Counted from the stretch's first letter, positions 7,740 through 16,846 are shown. The stretch: DNA of 64,000 nucleotides from an uncultured Kiritimatiellota bacterium (GCA_944391085.1 CALXSE010000004.1:1-64000), one strand, 5' to 3'. Notes: a model not told the origin generated them from the sequence alone. Program-made: numbers and translations.

Positions 7740-7982
7740 TTAGGCGAGGAGGCCCATGTTGCGGGCGCGGCGGATGCCTTTTTTGATGTGGCGCTGCTGG
7801 AGGGCGGTGACGCCGGTGACTCGGGCGGGGATGATTTTGCCGTATTCGGTGACGAAGCGGCGGAGGAGCTCGATGTCGTTGATGTCGACGAGCTCGGTGG
7901 GCTCGAGGGCGGCCTGGCGCTTGCGGGGCAGGATGTCGGCCTTGGGCTTGCGGGTGCCGGGGCGTTTGGGTTTCATAGGCAT
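7740..7982 (-). CDS. rpsR: 30S ribosomal protein S18
   Basis: An 80-residue protein with the S18 motif (DINDIELLRRFVTEYGKIIPARVTG), which packs beside S6 on the platform of the small subunit. It lies between ssb and rplI, the classical order. Confidence 0.95.
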   Translation of the reverse strand: MPMKPKRPGTRKPKADILPRKRQAALEPTELVDINDIELLRRFVTEYGKIIPARVTGVTALQQRHIKKGIRRARNMGLLA

Positions 7983-8008
7983 GGTGGTGTTCCTTGCGAT
8001 TCAGCTTG

Positions 8009-8515
8009 TTAGAAGGGGAGATCTTCGAGGTCGCGGCCCTCGGGGTTGACGTCGGCGGGGGCCGGCGGGGGCGCGGGCGGCTGCGGCTGGGCGGCGCGGG
8101 GGGGCTGGGGCGGCGTGTTGGCCGGGGCCCAGTCCCCGCCCATGGAGGCGCCGTTGGTGTCGCGGCGGGCGCGCTCGGGGGCGTAGAGGAATTGGACGCG
8201 GTCGGCGCGGACGCGCAGGCGGCTGCGCTTCTGGCCGGTGGCCTTGTCCTCCCAGGTGTCGAGCACCAGGCGCCCCTCGACGAAGATGGGGCGGCCCTTG
8301 GTGAGGTATTGGCCGCAGTTTTCCGCGACCTTGCCCCACACGGTGATGTCGACGAAGGTGACCACCTCGCGGGTCTCCCCGGTGGTGCGGCTGCGGAACT
8401 GCTCGCTGACGGCCAGGCCGAGCTCGGCGACGGTCTCGCCGGTGGGGGTCTGGCGCATGTCAGGGTCCCGCGTGAGGTTGCCCATGAGGAAGACTTTGTT
8501 GAGGGTGGCGGCCAT
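8009..8515 (-). CDS. ssb: Single-stranded DNA-binding protein
   Basis: A 168-residue protein. Residues 1-110 form the OB fold (start NKVFLMGNLTRDPDMR). A Pro/Ala/Gln-rich linker follows, and the acidic tip ends DLEDLPF, the tail that recruits DNA-processing enzymes. It sits between rpsF and rpsR, as in many bacteria. Confidence 0.95.
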   Translation of the reverse strand: MAATLNKVFLMGNLTRDPDMRQTPTGETVAELGLAVSEQFRSRTTGETREVVTFVDITVWGKVAENCGQYLTKGRPIFVEGRLVLDTWEDKATGQKRSRLRVRADRVQFLYAPERARRDTNGASMGGDWAPANTPPQPPRAAQPQPPAPPPAPADVNPEGRDLEDLPF

Positions 8516-8535
8516 GGAAGGTCTCCGTTGGTGCG

Positions 8536-8913
8536 TTAGGCCTCAGGCTGAGCGGCCGCTTGGGCGGCGGCGGCCTCCTCGCGGGCCTTCTTCTCGGCGG
8601 CCTGCTTGGAGAGCTTCATCTCGACGATGGGGTCGATGGCCAGGATCTGGAGGCGGAAGATCTCCTCGATGAGGGCGTAACGGGCGCGGAGCTCGTTGAC
8701 CTTCGCGGGATCCAGCTCGAAACGGATGGTGAGGTAGGTGCCGGATTCCTTCTTCTGCTGGGGGCGGGCGAAGGTCTTCTTGCCGAGATCCTCGGTGCCG
8801 AGGACCTTGCCGCCGATGCGGGCGATCTCGCCCTGCATCCGTTCGATGGTTTTCGCCCAGGCCTCGTCGCGGCCGGTTTGGACGAAGATGAAGTGTGCGT
8901 CGTACTGCTTCAT
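8536..8913 (-). CDS. rpsF: 30S ribosomal protein S6
   Basis: A 125-residue protein beginning MKQYDAHFIF, with the S6 ferredoxin-like fold and a charged Ala/Glu-rich C-terminal tail. ATG 8913 is chosen from homology; AGGAACC lies upstream. The gene begins 13 bases after the pth stop. Confidence 0.9.
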   Translation of the reverse strand: MKQYDAHFIFVQTGRDEAWAKTIERMQGEIARIGGKVLGTEDLGKKTFARPQQKKESGTYLTIRFELDPAKVNELRARYALIEEIFRLQILAIDPIVEMKLSKQAAEKKAREEAAAAQAAAQPEA

Positions 8914-8926
8914 GGTGAGGTGGTTC

Positions 8927-9517
8927 CTAGAGGATGGTTTCGGTGCGGGCCGCGTTGTGGCGGTTCTGGGCTTCGGCGAGGCCGTGGTCGACCCAGCAGA
9001 GGGCGGCCTCGGCGGCTTCCTCGGCGGCCTCCCGGGCGGCCTCGAGCTCCTTGCCGGCGTAGCGGTGGAGGACGAAGTCGACCAGGGCGCGGCGTTCCCC
9101 GGGTGCACGCCCGGCGCCGATGCGGACGCGGGCGAAGGCCTCGGTGCCAAGGTTGGCGATGATGCTCTTGAGGCCGTTGTGGCCGCCGGCGCCGCCGGAG
9201 GGGCGCACGCGGATGCGGCCGGGGGGAAGGTCGCAATCGTCGCTGAGGACGAGGAGGTCGCCGGGTCGGCCGCCGTGGTAGCGCAGGAACGGCCCGACGG
9301 CGTCGCCGGAGGCGTTCATGTAGGTCTGCGGCTTGAGCAGCCAGAGGGTCTCGCCGTTGCGCGTGGCCTTCGCGGCGAGGGTCTTGAAGCGCTTCTCCTG
9401 CCTCCAGGGGCCTGCGCCGAGGCGCTCGCAGAGGACGTCCGCGGCCATGAAGCCGAGGTTGTGCGGGGTCTGGGCGTAGTCCGCGCCAGGGTTCCCGAGG
9501 CCTGCGATCGCTTTCAT
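8927..9517 (-). CDS. pth: Peptidyl-tRNA hydrolase
   Basis: A 196-residue enzyme that recycles peptidyl-tRNA dropped from ribosomes. The N-terminus AIAGLGNPGADYAQTPHNLGF carries the conserved Asn and the catalytic His; the SDDCDLP and GGAGGHNGLKSI motifs also fit. It lies between rplY and rpsF, a common arrangement. Confidence 0.95.
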   Translation of the reverse strand: MKAIAGLGNPGADYAQTPHNLGFMAADVLCERLGAGPWRQEKRFKTLAAKATRNGETLWLLKPQTYMNASGDAVGPFLRYHGGRPGDLLVLSDDCDLPPGRIRVRPSGGAGGHNGLKSIIANLGTEAFARVRIGAGRAPGERRALVDFVLHRYAGKELEAAREAAEEAAEAALCWVDHGLAEAQNRHNAARTETIL

Positions 9518-9549
9518 TTCCCTTGCCTGGTGGGGCCCGCGGCCGGTGC

Positions 9550-10218
9550 TTACTTCTTGGCGTCGGCGGCGGGGGCCGCGGCGTCGTCCTTCTTGGCGCC
9601 GATGACTTCGGGCTCGGCGGCGGGGGCGGCCCCGTCGGCGGCGGGCGGCAGCTCGATCTCCTCGTCGGCGGCGACGCAGGAGGCCACGACGGCGTCGCCG
9701 TGGGTGGTGACGTGGTACTTGTCGCCCAGGTTGAGCTGGGAGGCCAGGAGCTTGTCGCCGATCTTGAGGGCCGAGACGTCGATGTCGAAGCTCTCGACGA
9801 TGTCGCCGGGGAGGCAGTCGACGTGGATGGCGCGGAGATCCTGCTCGAGGACGCCGTTGGCGTTCTTGACGCCGTCGGGGGTGCCGACGAGGTTGATGGC
9901 GATCTCGACGCGGACGGTGTGGCCCATGTCGACCTCGCCGAAGTCGGCGTGGATGACCTTGCCGCTGATGACGTCGTGCTGGAGCTCGCGCAGGAGGGCG
10001 GAGAGCTTGGCGGCGCCGAGGTCGATGACCACCAGGAGCTGGTCGCCGTGGTGGCCGCGCATGGCCATCTCGTAATCATGCGCGTCGAGCTCGATGAGGG
10101 TGGGCTCGCCGTTCATGCGCTTGATGATGCCGGGGATCTTCCCGGCGCGGCGCAGACGGCCGGCGGCCTTGGATCCCTGCTCGGTGCGCACTTGGGCGGT
10201 GAGTGTGATCTGGTTCAT
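9550..10218 (-). CDS. rplY: 50S ribosomal protein L25 (general stress Ctc form)
   Basis: A 222-residue two-domain L25. The N-terminal 5S rRNA-binding domain (about 1-95) and the TL5 beta domain (about 96-185) are followed by an Ala/Glu/Lys-rich tail. This long form is the Ctc/TL5 type. It is placed between prs and pth, as in many bacteria. Confidence 0.9.
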   Translation of the reverse strand: MNQITLTAQVRTEQGSKAAGRLRRAGKIPGIIKRMNGEPTLIELDAHDYEMAMRGHHGDQLLVVIDLGAAKLSALLRELQHDVISGKVIHADFGEVDMGHTVRVEIAINLVGTPDGVKNANGVLEQDLRAIHVDCLPGDIVESFDIDVSALKIGDKLLASQLNLGDKYHVTTHGDAVVASCVAADEEIELPPAADGAAPAAEPEVIGAKKDDAAAPAADAKK

Positions 10219-10258
10219 GGATGTGTGTGTCCTTGGTTCTGCGAAAAAGCCCGGCCCC

Positions 10259-11209
10259 TCACGACAGACGGAAGAGCGAGGAGACGGACTGGTTGTTATG
10301 GATGCGGGTGATGGCCTCGGCCAGGAGGGGCGCGACGGAGAGCACCTTGATCGACGGCAGCCCCGCGATGGTCTCGTCCAGCGGGATGGAGTCGGTCGTG
10401 ATAAGCTCCTCGATGAGCCCGTCGTTGGCGCGCAGGCGGTCGATGCCCACCTGCGTGAGGGGGATGTGGCTGACGACGGCGCGCACGCTCCGGGCCCCGT
10501 GCGACTTCAGCAACTTCGCCGCGGCGCAGAGCGTCCCGCACGTCGTCGTCATGTCATCCACCATCACCACGTCACAGCCGTCGACGTCGCCGACGACGCT
10601 GAACGCATCCACTTCCGCGGCACCCAGACGCTGCTTCGCCACGATGGCCAGGCCCGTGCCCAGCATCTGCGAATAAGCGTAAGCCGTCTTGACCCCGCCG
10701 GTATCGGGGGAAACCACAAGCGGCTTATCCAGCTTCATCTCGCGCAGGTATTTCACCATTACCGGCGCGGCGTGAAGGTGATCCACGGGAATATCGAAAA
10801 AGCCTTGAATCTGCTGCGCGTGCAGATCCATCGTCAGCACGCGGTTCGCCCCGGCGGCCACCAACAGGTTGGCCACCAGCTTGGCGGTGATCGGCACGCG
10901 CGGCTGATCCTTCCGATCCTGGCGCGCATAGCCGTAATAAGGGAGCACGGCGGTGATGCGGTCGGCAGAGCCGCGCCGCGCCGCGTCGATCATGATCAGC
11001 AGCTCCATGAACATCTCGTTGGGCCGCTTGCAGATCGGCTGCACCAAAAAAAGGTCCGCGCCGCGCACGTTGTCGCTGTACTTCACGAACGTCTCGCCGT
11101 CCGGGAAATGCCGGATGTCGATCGCCCCCAGCGTCGTGCCCATGCACGCCGCTATCTTCTCGGCCAGGGGCCGGTTCGCGCTTCCGGAGAAGACCTGCAG
11201 GTTTTCCAT
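10259..11209 (-). CDS. prs: Ribose-phosphate pyrophosphokinase
   Basis: A 316-residue enzyme making PRPP from ribose 5-phosphate and ATP for nucleotide, His and Trp synthesis. It shows the HFPDGE motif, the catalytic loop YGYARQDRKDQPR and the PRPP loop VMVDDMTTTCGT. The last two differ slightly from the commonest versions (RKVRSAR and DDMIDTAGT). ATG 11209 is chosen from homology and its GGGAAAGGCGAG ribosome binding site. It begins 28 bases after the tRNA-Gln gene. Confidence 0.95.
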   Translation of the reverse strand: MENLQVFSGSANRPLAEKIAACMGTTLGAIDIRHFPDGETFVKYSDNVRGADLFLVQPICKRPNEMFMELLIMIDAARRGSADRITAVLPYYGYARQDRKDQPRVPITAKLVANLLVAAGANRVLTMDLHAQQIQGFFDIPVDHLHAAPVMVKYLREMKLDKPLVVSPDTGGVKTAYAYSQMLGTGLAIVAKQRLGAAEVDAFSVVGDVDGCDVVMVDDMTTTCGTLCAAAKLLKSHGARSVRAVVSHIPLTQVGIDRLRANDGLIEELITTDSIPLDETIAGLPSIKVLSVAPLLAEAITRIHNNQSVSSLFRLS

Positions 11210-11225
11210 CTCGCCTTTCCCTTTC

Positions 11226-12218
11226 TCAGACGCTGCATGGTTGCCCGACATGGATTCGAACCATGACTATGGGCGTCAAAGGCCCGTGTGCTGCCATTAC
11301 ACCATCGGGCAGCGTCTGTGCGCACGCCCGCCAACACCCCGACAACGCCGGGTGCGCGAGCACGCCCTCCCCCTCCGCACGGGACCCGACCAGCCCGAAA
11401 ACCGTCGCGCCGCTGCCGCACAGGGTCACCCCCATGCAACCCGCCGCCCGCAGGGCCTCGGCCGTCCGGGCGACCCCCGGGAACAGCCCCAGGCACGGCG
11501 CCGACAGGTCGTTCACGACCGCCCCGGCCACGCCAGCAGGCTCTCCCATCCGGAGGAAGAAACACAAAGTATCCCACAAATCGATGGGCGTTGTCAAGCC
11601 TGCCCCTTCGGAAGGCGCGGCGCACGGGCGCCCGGGGGCCCGCCCCAGCCCATCCCAGGCCCGATAGACCGCCGGCGTGGGGCAGTGCGAGCCGTCGTTC
11701 GCCAGCACCAGCCAGAGCGGCCTCGCGCCGGACATCCCCAGCCGCTCCACGCGCTCCCCGCGCCCCGTCATCCGCACCGTCCCCTCCAGCATGAACAGCG
11801 GCACGTCAGACCCCAGCTCCGCCCCCAACGCGCACAGCCGCCCGCGCCCCAGCCCCAGCCCCCACAGCGCGTCCATCCCCCGCAACGTCGCCGCCGCGTC
11901 CGTGCTCCCCCCCCCGAGCCCCCCGCCCAAAGGAATCCGCTTCACAATCCGGATGCGCGTGGGCAACGGCCGCCCCGCCTCCCGCTCCAACAGCCGCGCC
12001 GCCCGCACCGCCAGATTCCGCTCGACGTCCCCCGGCAGCGCCCCGAGCCCCACCCCGCCGTCCACCACCTCCAGCGACGTCTCCCCCGCCCGCTCCAACT
12101 CCACATCGTCGCCGAAGCCCAACGGCACGACCACCGAATCGAGCGCATGAAACCCATCCGCGCGCACCCCCAGCACGCGCAGCCCCAAATTGACCTTCGC
12201 CGGCGCAAAAACCTTCAT
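11226..12218 (-). CDS. ispE: 4-diphosphocytidyl-2-C-methyl-D-erythritol kinase, overlapping tRNA-Gln
   Basis: A 330-residue GHMP kinase of the MEP isoprenoid pathway. AKVNLGLRV at the start and the glycine-rich ATP loop PLGGGLGGGSTDAAA are diagnostic, and CGSGATVFGLV near the end is the third GHMP motif. The reading frame then continues with no stop through the whole tRNA-Gln gene and ends at 11226, adding about 25 residues beyond a normal IspE. An extended -10 ends six bases before the ATG, so the message may be leaderless. Confidence 0.9.
   Translation of the reverse strand: MKVFAPAKVNLGLRVLGVRADGFHALDSVVVPLGFGDDVELERAGETSLEVVDGGVGLGALPGDVERNLAVRAARLLEREAGRPLPTRIRIVKRIPLGGGLGGGSTDAAATLRGMDALWGLGLGRGRLCALGAELGSDVPLFMLEGTVRMTGRGERVERLGMSGARPLWLVLANDGSHCPTPAVYRAWDGLGRAPGRPCAAPSEGAGLTTPIDLWDTLCFFLRMGEPAGVAGAVVNDLSAPCLGLFPGVARTAEALRAAGCMGVTLCGSGATVFGLVGSRAEGEGVLAHPALSGCWRACAQTLPDGVMAAHGPLTPIVMVRIHVGQPCSV
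11238..11311 (-). tRNA. tRNA-Gln (TTG anticodon)
   Basis: On the minus strand a full cloverleaf is present: acceptor stem TGCCCGA/TCGGGCA, D arm, anticodon stem GGGC/GCCC with loop CTTTGAC (anticodon TTG), T arm GGTTCGAATCC, and an encoded CCA at 11238-11240. It lies inside the 3' end of ispE and just before prs, all in the same direction. Confidence 0.95.
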
Positions 12219-12224
12219 GGCCGC

Positions 12225-12233
12225 ATTCTACCA
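12225..12233 (-). promoter_or_regulatory. Extended -10 of ispE
   Basis: TGG followed by TAGAAT lies six bases before the ispE ATG. Normal spacing from a -10 puts the transcription start on the A of the ATG. No convincing -35 is seen. Confidence 0.5.
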
Positions 12234-12350
12234 AAAACACAGGCCGCGAGGGGAAGGCCGGGCGAACCCGCCCTTCCCCCTCCCCCGCCCTCCCGCGCAC
12301 CCAGACGGCCTCAATGCCCGGCTCGCCCCTGCGCCCACGGCGGCCCAAAC

Positions 12351-12377
12351 AAAAAAAGAGCCGCCCGAAGGCGGCTC
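12351..12377 (-). terminator. Terminator after the large secreted protein gene
   Basis: GAGCCGCC, a TTCG tetraloop and GGCGGCTC form an 8-bp stem, followed by seven T on the minus strand. It lies 24 bases after the stop. Confidence 0.9.
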
Positions 12378-12400
12378 CTTTTGGGGTCACAAGGCCGAGT

Positions 12401-15400
12401 TCACGGCTCAACCGCCGGACGCACCGAGACGGAGAACGCCTTCTCCTCCTGCTCCGCCGACACCGGCAGGACGACCTCGCCCTGCTCGGCCTGGGACACA
12501 TCGGGGGATGCCACGGTCGCCCCATTGACGGTGTAGACGTTCCCCTCGGCGAAGCCGGCGGCGGCGCCGCCCGCGCCCGTCACCTTGACGACGACCTCCC
12601 AGCCCTCCGCCGTGCGCTGCACGCCCGAGATGCCGAACTCATAGGCATAGGTCAGCGTGGCCTTGTCGGCGCTGACCGTGGCCGTCAGGCCGGTGAAGCA
12701 CCCGAGCACGTCGTTCAGCGTGGCGGCGGTCGCCTCGACGGGCTGCTTGCCGCCGGTCGTCAGCTGGACAGTGTAATTACCGTTCGTGATCCCCTCCTTG
12801 GCCGCCGCCTGACGGAGCGCCAACGCCACCGCATCGTCCAGCCCGGTCAGCCCATTCGGCGCCGGCACGTTGAGAATCCGCAACGTGTTGCCTCCCGCTT
12901 TGGCGACCGTCACCCACGGCGCAGCGGCGCCGTACGGCGGCGTGATTTTGGCCTCAAAGCCTTCGGGGAAGGAGACCGCGCTCTGATAGTTGGCGAACGT
13001 GATCGTGCCGGCGGACTGCTCCGCCTCGGTGGCGGTGGCCGTGATGATGGCGGGCGTGGTCGTCGCCCCGTCGACGGCGGCGAACTGCGGGCGATTCGTC
13101 CCGACGGCGTAGGTGCCCGCGCCCGTCGCGGGATACTGGCCGTCGGCGCAATCCTCTTCAAGGATAAGCGTGGCGCCTTCCGCGATGGTCGCATAGTAAG
13201 CCGGCGAGGTCGTCGAGATATCCCCGGGTTGCTCGGTCAGCAACGCGAGCGAGCCGGACTGAACGTCGATAGTCCCATTGAGGCGGGTGGCATGCGCGAT
13301 CCGGTTCCCGTTGCCACGGTTCGTGAGGGTTGTCGTCCCATCACTGCCGATCCCAAGCGCGCCAGAGGTCGTCCCACCTTCCTGGGCACGCTTGCGATCC
13401 AGACGAATGCGGTTCCCCGACAAGTCCACGTCGCCGGCGAGCAGGCCAAGATTGGTGAACGTCACGTCATCGCCCGTGATGGACAGCGTGCCATCGATAC
13501 GAATCGGGTTTTCTGCCGAATCGCCGATGCTCCCACCCGAGAAGTCGATCTCGACATTCCCTGCGAATTGCGTGTAGCTATTCACGGTCTGGATGTTTGC
13601 TAAGGAGAAACCCGCGTCCTCGATGCGCAGGGTCGTCCCGGCGGGAAGCGCCCACGTATCGCCAAAGGAGGTCGCGCCGACGCCGAGGGTCGCGCCTTCG
13701 GCGAGCGTCACGCACGCCGGGATGGTGGCCTGATTCTCGGTCGTCTCCAGCGAGACATCCCCGCGCACGACGATGGAGGTCATCCCCGTGAGCGCCGTGT
13801 CAAGCATCACCGTGATGGGGGCAGACGTGCCATCCAAGATTGCCACGCCAACGTCGGGCACGGTCGCCGGCGTCCACTTCTCGGCCTCCGACCAATTGCC
13901 CGTCTGGGCGAGGGTCGGATAGTCGACCTTCCACGACAGCTTCAGCGTGCCGTCCGCGACGGTGGCGGTCACTTCCTTCTCCGCAACCGTGTAATCAACG
14001 TTCGCAGGCGCGGCCGTCATGGCGGTGGGGAAGACGATTTCCCCGAGCGCCGCCTCTTCCGTGGAGGGCGTGACGGTCAATGATGCGGCGCCCTCGTCAA
14101 GCGCGAGCGCGGGGCGCGCGCCGGGATCGGAGAGCTTGAGTGCCGCCCCGTCGGCGACGGTCAGCGTGCCGGTGTACCCCGTCAATTCACTCTCGATCGT
14201 CACGGTGCCCGAGAGGTTCACGCCGCCCGCGCCGGTAAGCGCGTCGTTGGATCCGGACGCCGTCACAGCGAGCGCCCTGTTCTCGGGAGCGCGCAGGAAC
14301 GAGGCGGCGCTGACCGTCACGCCCGCGAACGTCTTAAGGCGCGTCGTCTCGATGGTGCCGCCGGCAAGTTCCACGGAGAAACCCGAGCTGGACAGGCTCA
14401 ACTGCGTGGAGAAGGTCGCCCGGCCGGCAATGCTGAGCGTTCCGCTCGTGGTCGTGGGCGTCATCGACTTGTCATAGTAAGTGGCGATTGCGCGCGAGGC
14501 GGAGAGCTCGCCGCCCTCACCGACCGTCAATGTGCCGCCGTTGGAGACGCCGACATCGCCGACATCGCCGCCACCTGCCGGCACCTGCACCGACAGCGTC
14601 CCGGACGCAACCGTGTAACCGGCGGCGGAACCATTCACTTGGAAGCCCGCCTGAACCACTAGATTTTGGGGAATCGGGGAACCGTCTCCCATCGTGCTCG
14701 CGCCGTTCACGGTGATGTCGGCGGATTGGGTGACGGTGACGTTGCCAGTGGTGAGCATCCGGCCGGAGACGGTGAGGGAGCCGTCGCCCTGCGCACCGAT
14801 GGCAAGCGTCGAGACGGTGTCGCCGCGGCCCTCGACGGTAACGGACGCGACGGTGGCCACGGTGTCAAGGATGACCGTCTCAGGACGGGAGGCGGCGGGC
14901 TCGAAGAAGACGTTGCTCCCCGTGCCAGGGACGATCAGCGAGACCCAGTTGCCGGGGTCGGACCACAGATGGTTGCCCGTCTGATCCGTCCACAGATACG
15001 AGGCCGCGAGGGTGCCCGTGTCCCCATCGAGCTTCAGCCACACGGGCTTGCCGGCGATGAAGCAGTCAAAGTTGTTGCCGGAGATGGAGGTGGCGATCCT
15101 GCCGGACTCGAAGCCAGCAGGCAGGCGGATCGTGCCGCCGTTCATGGTAAGCGTGCCGTTGATGGGCAAGGTGTTGCCAAACGTGTAGGCCGAGAGGTCG
15201 AGGATGGCGTCCGCGGGGAGCGTCACGTTTCCGGTGATGGAGGCGCCGTCCTGGACGACGACAAGGAGGGGCTGCGTCAGGTCGAGGCCGGCGGTGAGGG
15301 TGGCCCAGTCCGCCTGGCCGCTCACGGTGATGAGTTGGCGCGCGACGAGCTGCACCGCCGCGATGCCGGAGCGGTCATAGTCGTCGCTCTCCAACCCTGT

Positions 15401-16786
15401 CTCGGGGCCGGTCTGCACCTTCACGCCCTCGCCCTTCAGGGAGAAGTCGCCCGTCAGGCCGTTCACGCGCAGGGCGTTCACGCCGAGCGCCGCCTGGCCC
15501 TTCTGGCTCACGTCGCCGAAGGCGTTGGGGTCTTCGCGGTTGGCCGCGCCCACCGAGCCGTCGAGGGGCGCGCCGTCGATGGCGACGGCGCCATATTCGG
15601 CGTCGTAGGTGTAATAACTGCCGTTGACCTGCAGCGGACGATATTTGCGCCCCGCGTCGTTGGCAAGGTAGACGATGGCGTCGTAGGCCTCGAAGGGCAC
15701 GGACGCGACGGTGACCTTCGCGCCGTCATGGTCGCCCCCCACCCCATCATCCAGATAGGTGGGCAGGAAGGGCTCCGCGGCCTCAGCGGCGGCACTGTCA
15801 TACGACCACGTGTTCTTGGCCTTCCATGTCACCGTGGCGGCCGACCAATTCGCAGCGGTGGGGTCACCGTGGAGCTTCGTCACGTTGCGCTGCGTATCCG
15901 TATCGACCGCGCCCGTCAAATCCACCCACGTGTCCGCGGGCGCCACGGCGAGGCCATAATTCCCCTTCTTGTCGGACATCGTGCTCTCCGCGATACCGCC
16001 GTTGGAGGTTCTGCCGGAGGCGAAGTTCAGGCTAAGGACAGGCTGGGTGGAAGACCGCAGGGTACCGTCGTCGGAGCAGATGATCTGGAAGGCCGCGATG
16101 CCGCAACGGGCGTTGCCGGAACCCCTGGATCCCTCGATGGTGAGGGTGGTTTTCTCGAGGCCATTCACCCGAAGGGCGTTTGTGCCCAGATTGGCGACAG
16201 CCTCCCGAGAAGCGCCCCAAGTCCTATTGTCCGTCACTGATTGAGAGCCGGCCTCCGTGCCGATGTATTTGATCCCGTTGACGGTGACGGGCAGGAAGTT
16301 GGCGCTTTGCGTATCCGTGGCGAGGTAGACGATGACGTCGTATCGGGTGAAGGGGACGCCCTTGACGGTGATGAGGGCGCCTTTGTTGTCGTTGTTCGGG
16401 TTCTCGCCGTCGTCAAGGTAAGCCCGCAGGAACGTCCGCGTGGCGTCGGTTACATATTCGTAGCCGTTTTTTGCGGAATAGGTGACGGTGACGGGGGCCG
16501 GGAGGGTGAAGTTGTAGGCATGGTCATCGCCGGCGGGGATAACGTCCACGGCGTTGATGGTTCCGTTGTCCTCATCGACCAAATCGATCCAGTTCGCGAC
16601 CGGGACGGCTTCGATGCCAAGGGGGTCAACAGTCGAGGGCGAAACCAGAATGTGGTTTGTTCCGTTGCCGTTGGCGAAGGAGAAGCTTAAGGAAGGTTTA
16701 CCCCCCCCCGTACTCCCCTGCGCGAAGGCCGCCGGGACGGCGAGAGCGGCGGCGCAGGCCGCCGCGAAAAAGGGTTTCCACATCAT
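12401..16786 (-). CDS. Large secreted beta-helix-like surface protein
   Basis: A 1461-residue protein with a signal peptide (residues 1-22, ending AAFA before QG). Residues about 33-240 and 250-480 are two copies of one domain, each with FLxxYLDDG, a VPFxxYDxIVYLAxD segment, NALRVNGL and GIAAxQ. The rest is Thr/Gly/Asn-rich with repeated short beta strands and two NxW..W motifs (near 614 and 972), as in passenger domains of large adhesins. No beta-barrel, sorting tail or LPXTG is visible at the end, so the export route beyond the inner membrane is unclear. The start is ATG 16786, with AAAGGA before it. A G9 tract at 16701-16709 encodes residues just behind the signal peptide. Confidence 0.85.
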   Translation of the reverse strand: MMWKPFFAAACAAALAVPAAFAQGSTGGGKPSLSFSFANGNGTNHILVSPSTVDPLGIEAVPVANWIDLVDEDNGTINAVDVIPAGDDHAYNFTLPAPVTVTYSAKNGYEYVTDATRTFLRAYLDDGENPNNDNKGALITVKGVPFTRYDVIVYLATDTQSANFLPVTVNGIKYIGTEAGSQSVTDNRTWGASREAVANLGTNALRVNGLEKTTLTIEGSRGSGNARCGIAAFQIICSDDGTLRSSTQPVLSLNFASGRTSNGGIAESTMSDKKGNYGLAVAPADTWVDLTGAVDTDTQRNVTKLHGDPTAANWSAATVTWKAKNTWSYDSAAAEAAEPFLPTYLDDGVGGDHDGAKVTVASVPFEAYDAIVYLANDAGRKYRPLQVNGSYYTYDAEYGAVAIDGAPLDGSVGAANREDPNAFGDVSQKGQAALGVNALRVNGLTGDFSLKGEGVKVQTGPETGLESDDYDRSGIAAVQLVARQLITVSGQADWATLTAGLDLTQPLLVVVQDGASITGNVTLPADAILDLSAYTFGNTLPINGTLTMNGGTIRLPAGFESGRIATSISGNNFDCFIAGKPVWLKLDGDTGTLAASYLWTDQTGNHLWSDPGNWVSLIVPGTGSNVFFEPAASRPETVILDTVATVASVTVEGRGDTVSTLAIGAQGDGSLTVSGRMLTTGNVTVTQSADITVNGASTMGDGSPIPQNLVVQAGFQVNGSAAGYTVASGTLSVQVPAGGGDVGDVGVSNGGTLTVGEGGELSASRAIATYYDKSMTPTTTSGTLSIAGRATFSTQLSLSSSGFSVELAGGTIETTRLKTFAGVTVSAASFLRAPENRALAVTASGSNDALTGAGGVNLSGTVTIESELTGYTGTLTVADGAALKLSDPGARPALALDEGAASLTVTPSTEEAALGEIVFPTAMTAAPANVDYTVAEKEVTATVADGTLKLSWKVDYPTLAQTGNWSEAEKWTPATVPDVGVAILDGTSAPITVMLDTALTGMTSIVVRGDVSLETTENQATIPACVTLAEGATLGVGATSFGDTWALPAGTTLRIEDAGFSLANIQTVNSYTQFAGNVEIDFSGGSIGDSAENPIRIDGTLSITGDDVTFTNLGLLAGDVDLSGNRIRLDRKRAQEGGTTSGALGIGSDGTTTLTNRGNGNRIAHATRLNGTIDVQSGSLALLTEQPGDISTTSPAYYATIAEGATLILEEDCADGQYPATGAGTYAVGTNRPQFAAVDGATTTPAIITATATEAEQSAGTITFANYQSAVSFPEGFEAKITPPYGAAAPWVTVAKAGGNTLRILNVPAPNGLTGLDDAVALALRQAAAKEGITNGNYTVQLTTGGKQPVEATAATLNDVLGCFTGLTATVSADKATLTYAYEFGISGVQRTAEGWEVVVKVTGAGGAAAGFAEGNVYTVNGATVASPDVSQAEQGEVVLPVSAEQEEKAFSVSVRPAVEP
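16701..16709 (-). repeat. G9 homopolymer tract in the coding start of the secreted protein
   Basis: Nine G on the coding strand span the last base of codon 26 and codons 27-29, immediately after the signal peptide. Gain or loss of one G would shift the frame and abolish the mature protein. Confidence 0.85.
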
Positions 16787-16846
16787 GACACGTTTCCTTT
16801 CAGAGGTTCTCGGACAGGCACAATCCCTCTCCAAGTCAGTGCCTGT

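Noticed and set aside
11907-11915. G9 run in ispE as a phase-variation tract
   Set aside because: It encodes the conserved GGGS of the ATP loop in an essential enzyme, so glycine codon choice explains it. Similar eight-base runs occur in map, adk and leuCD.
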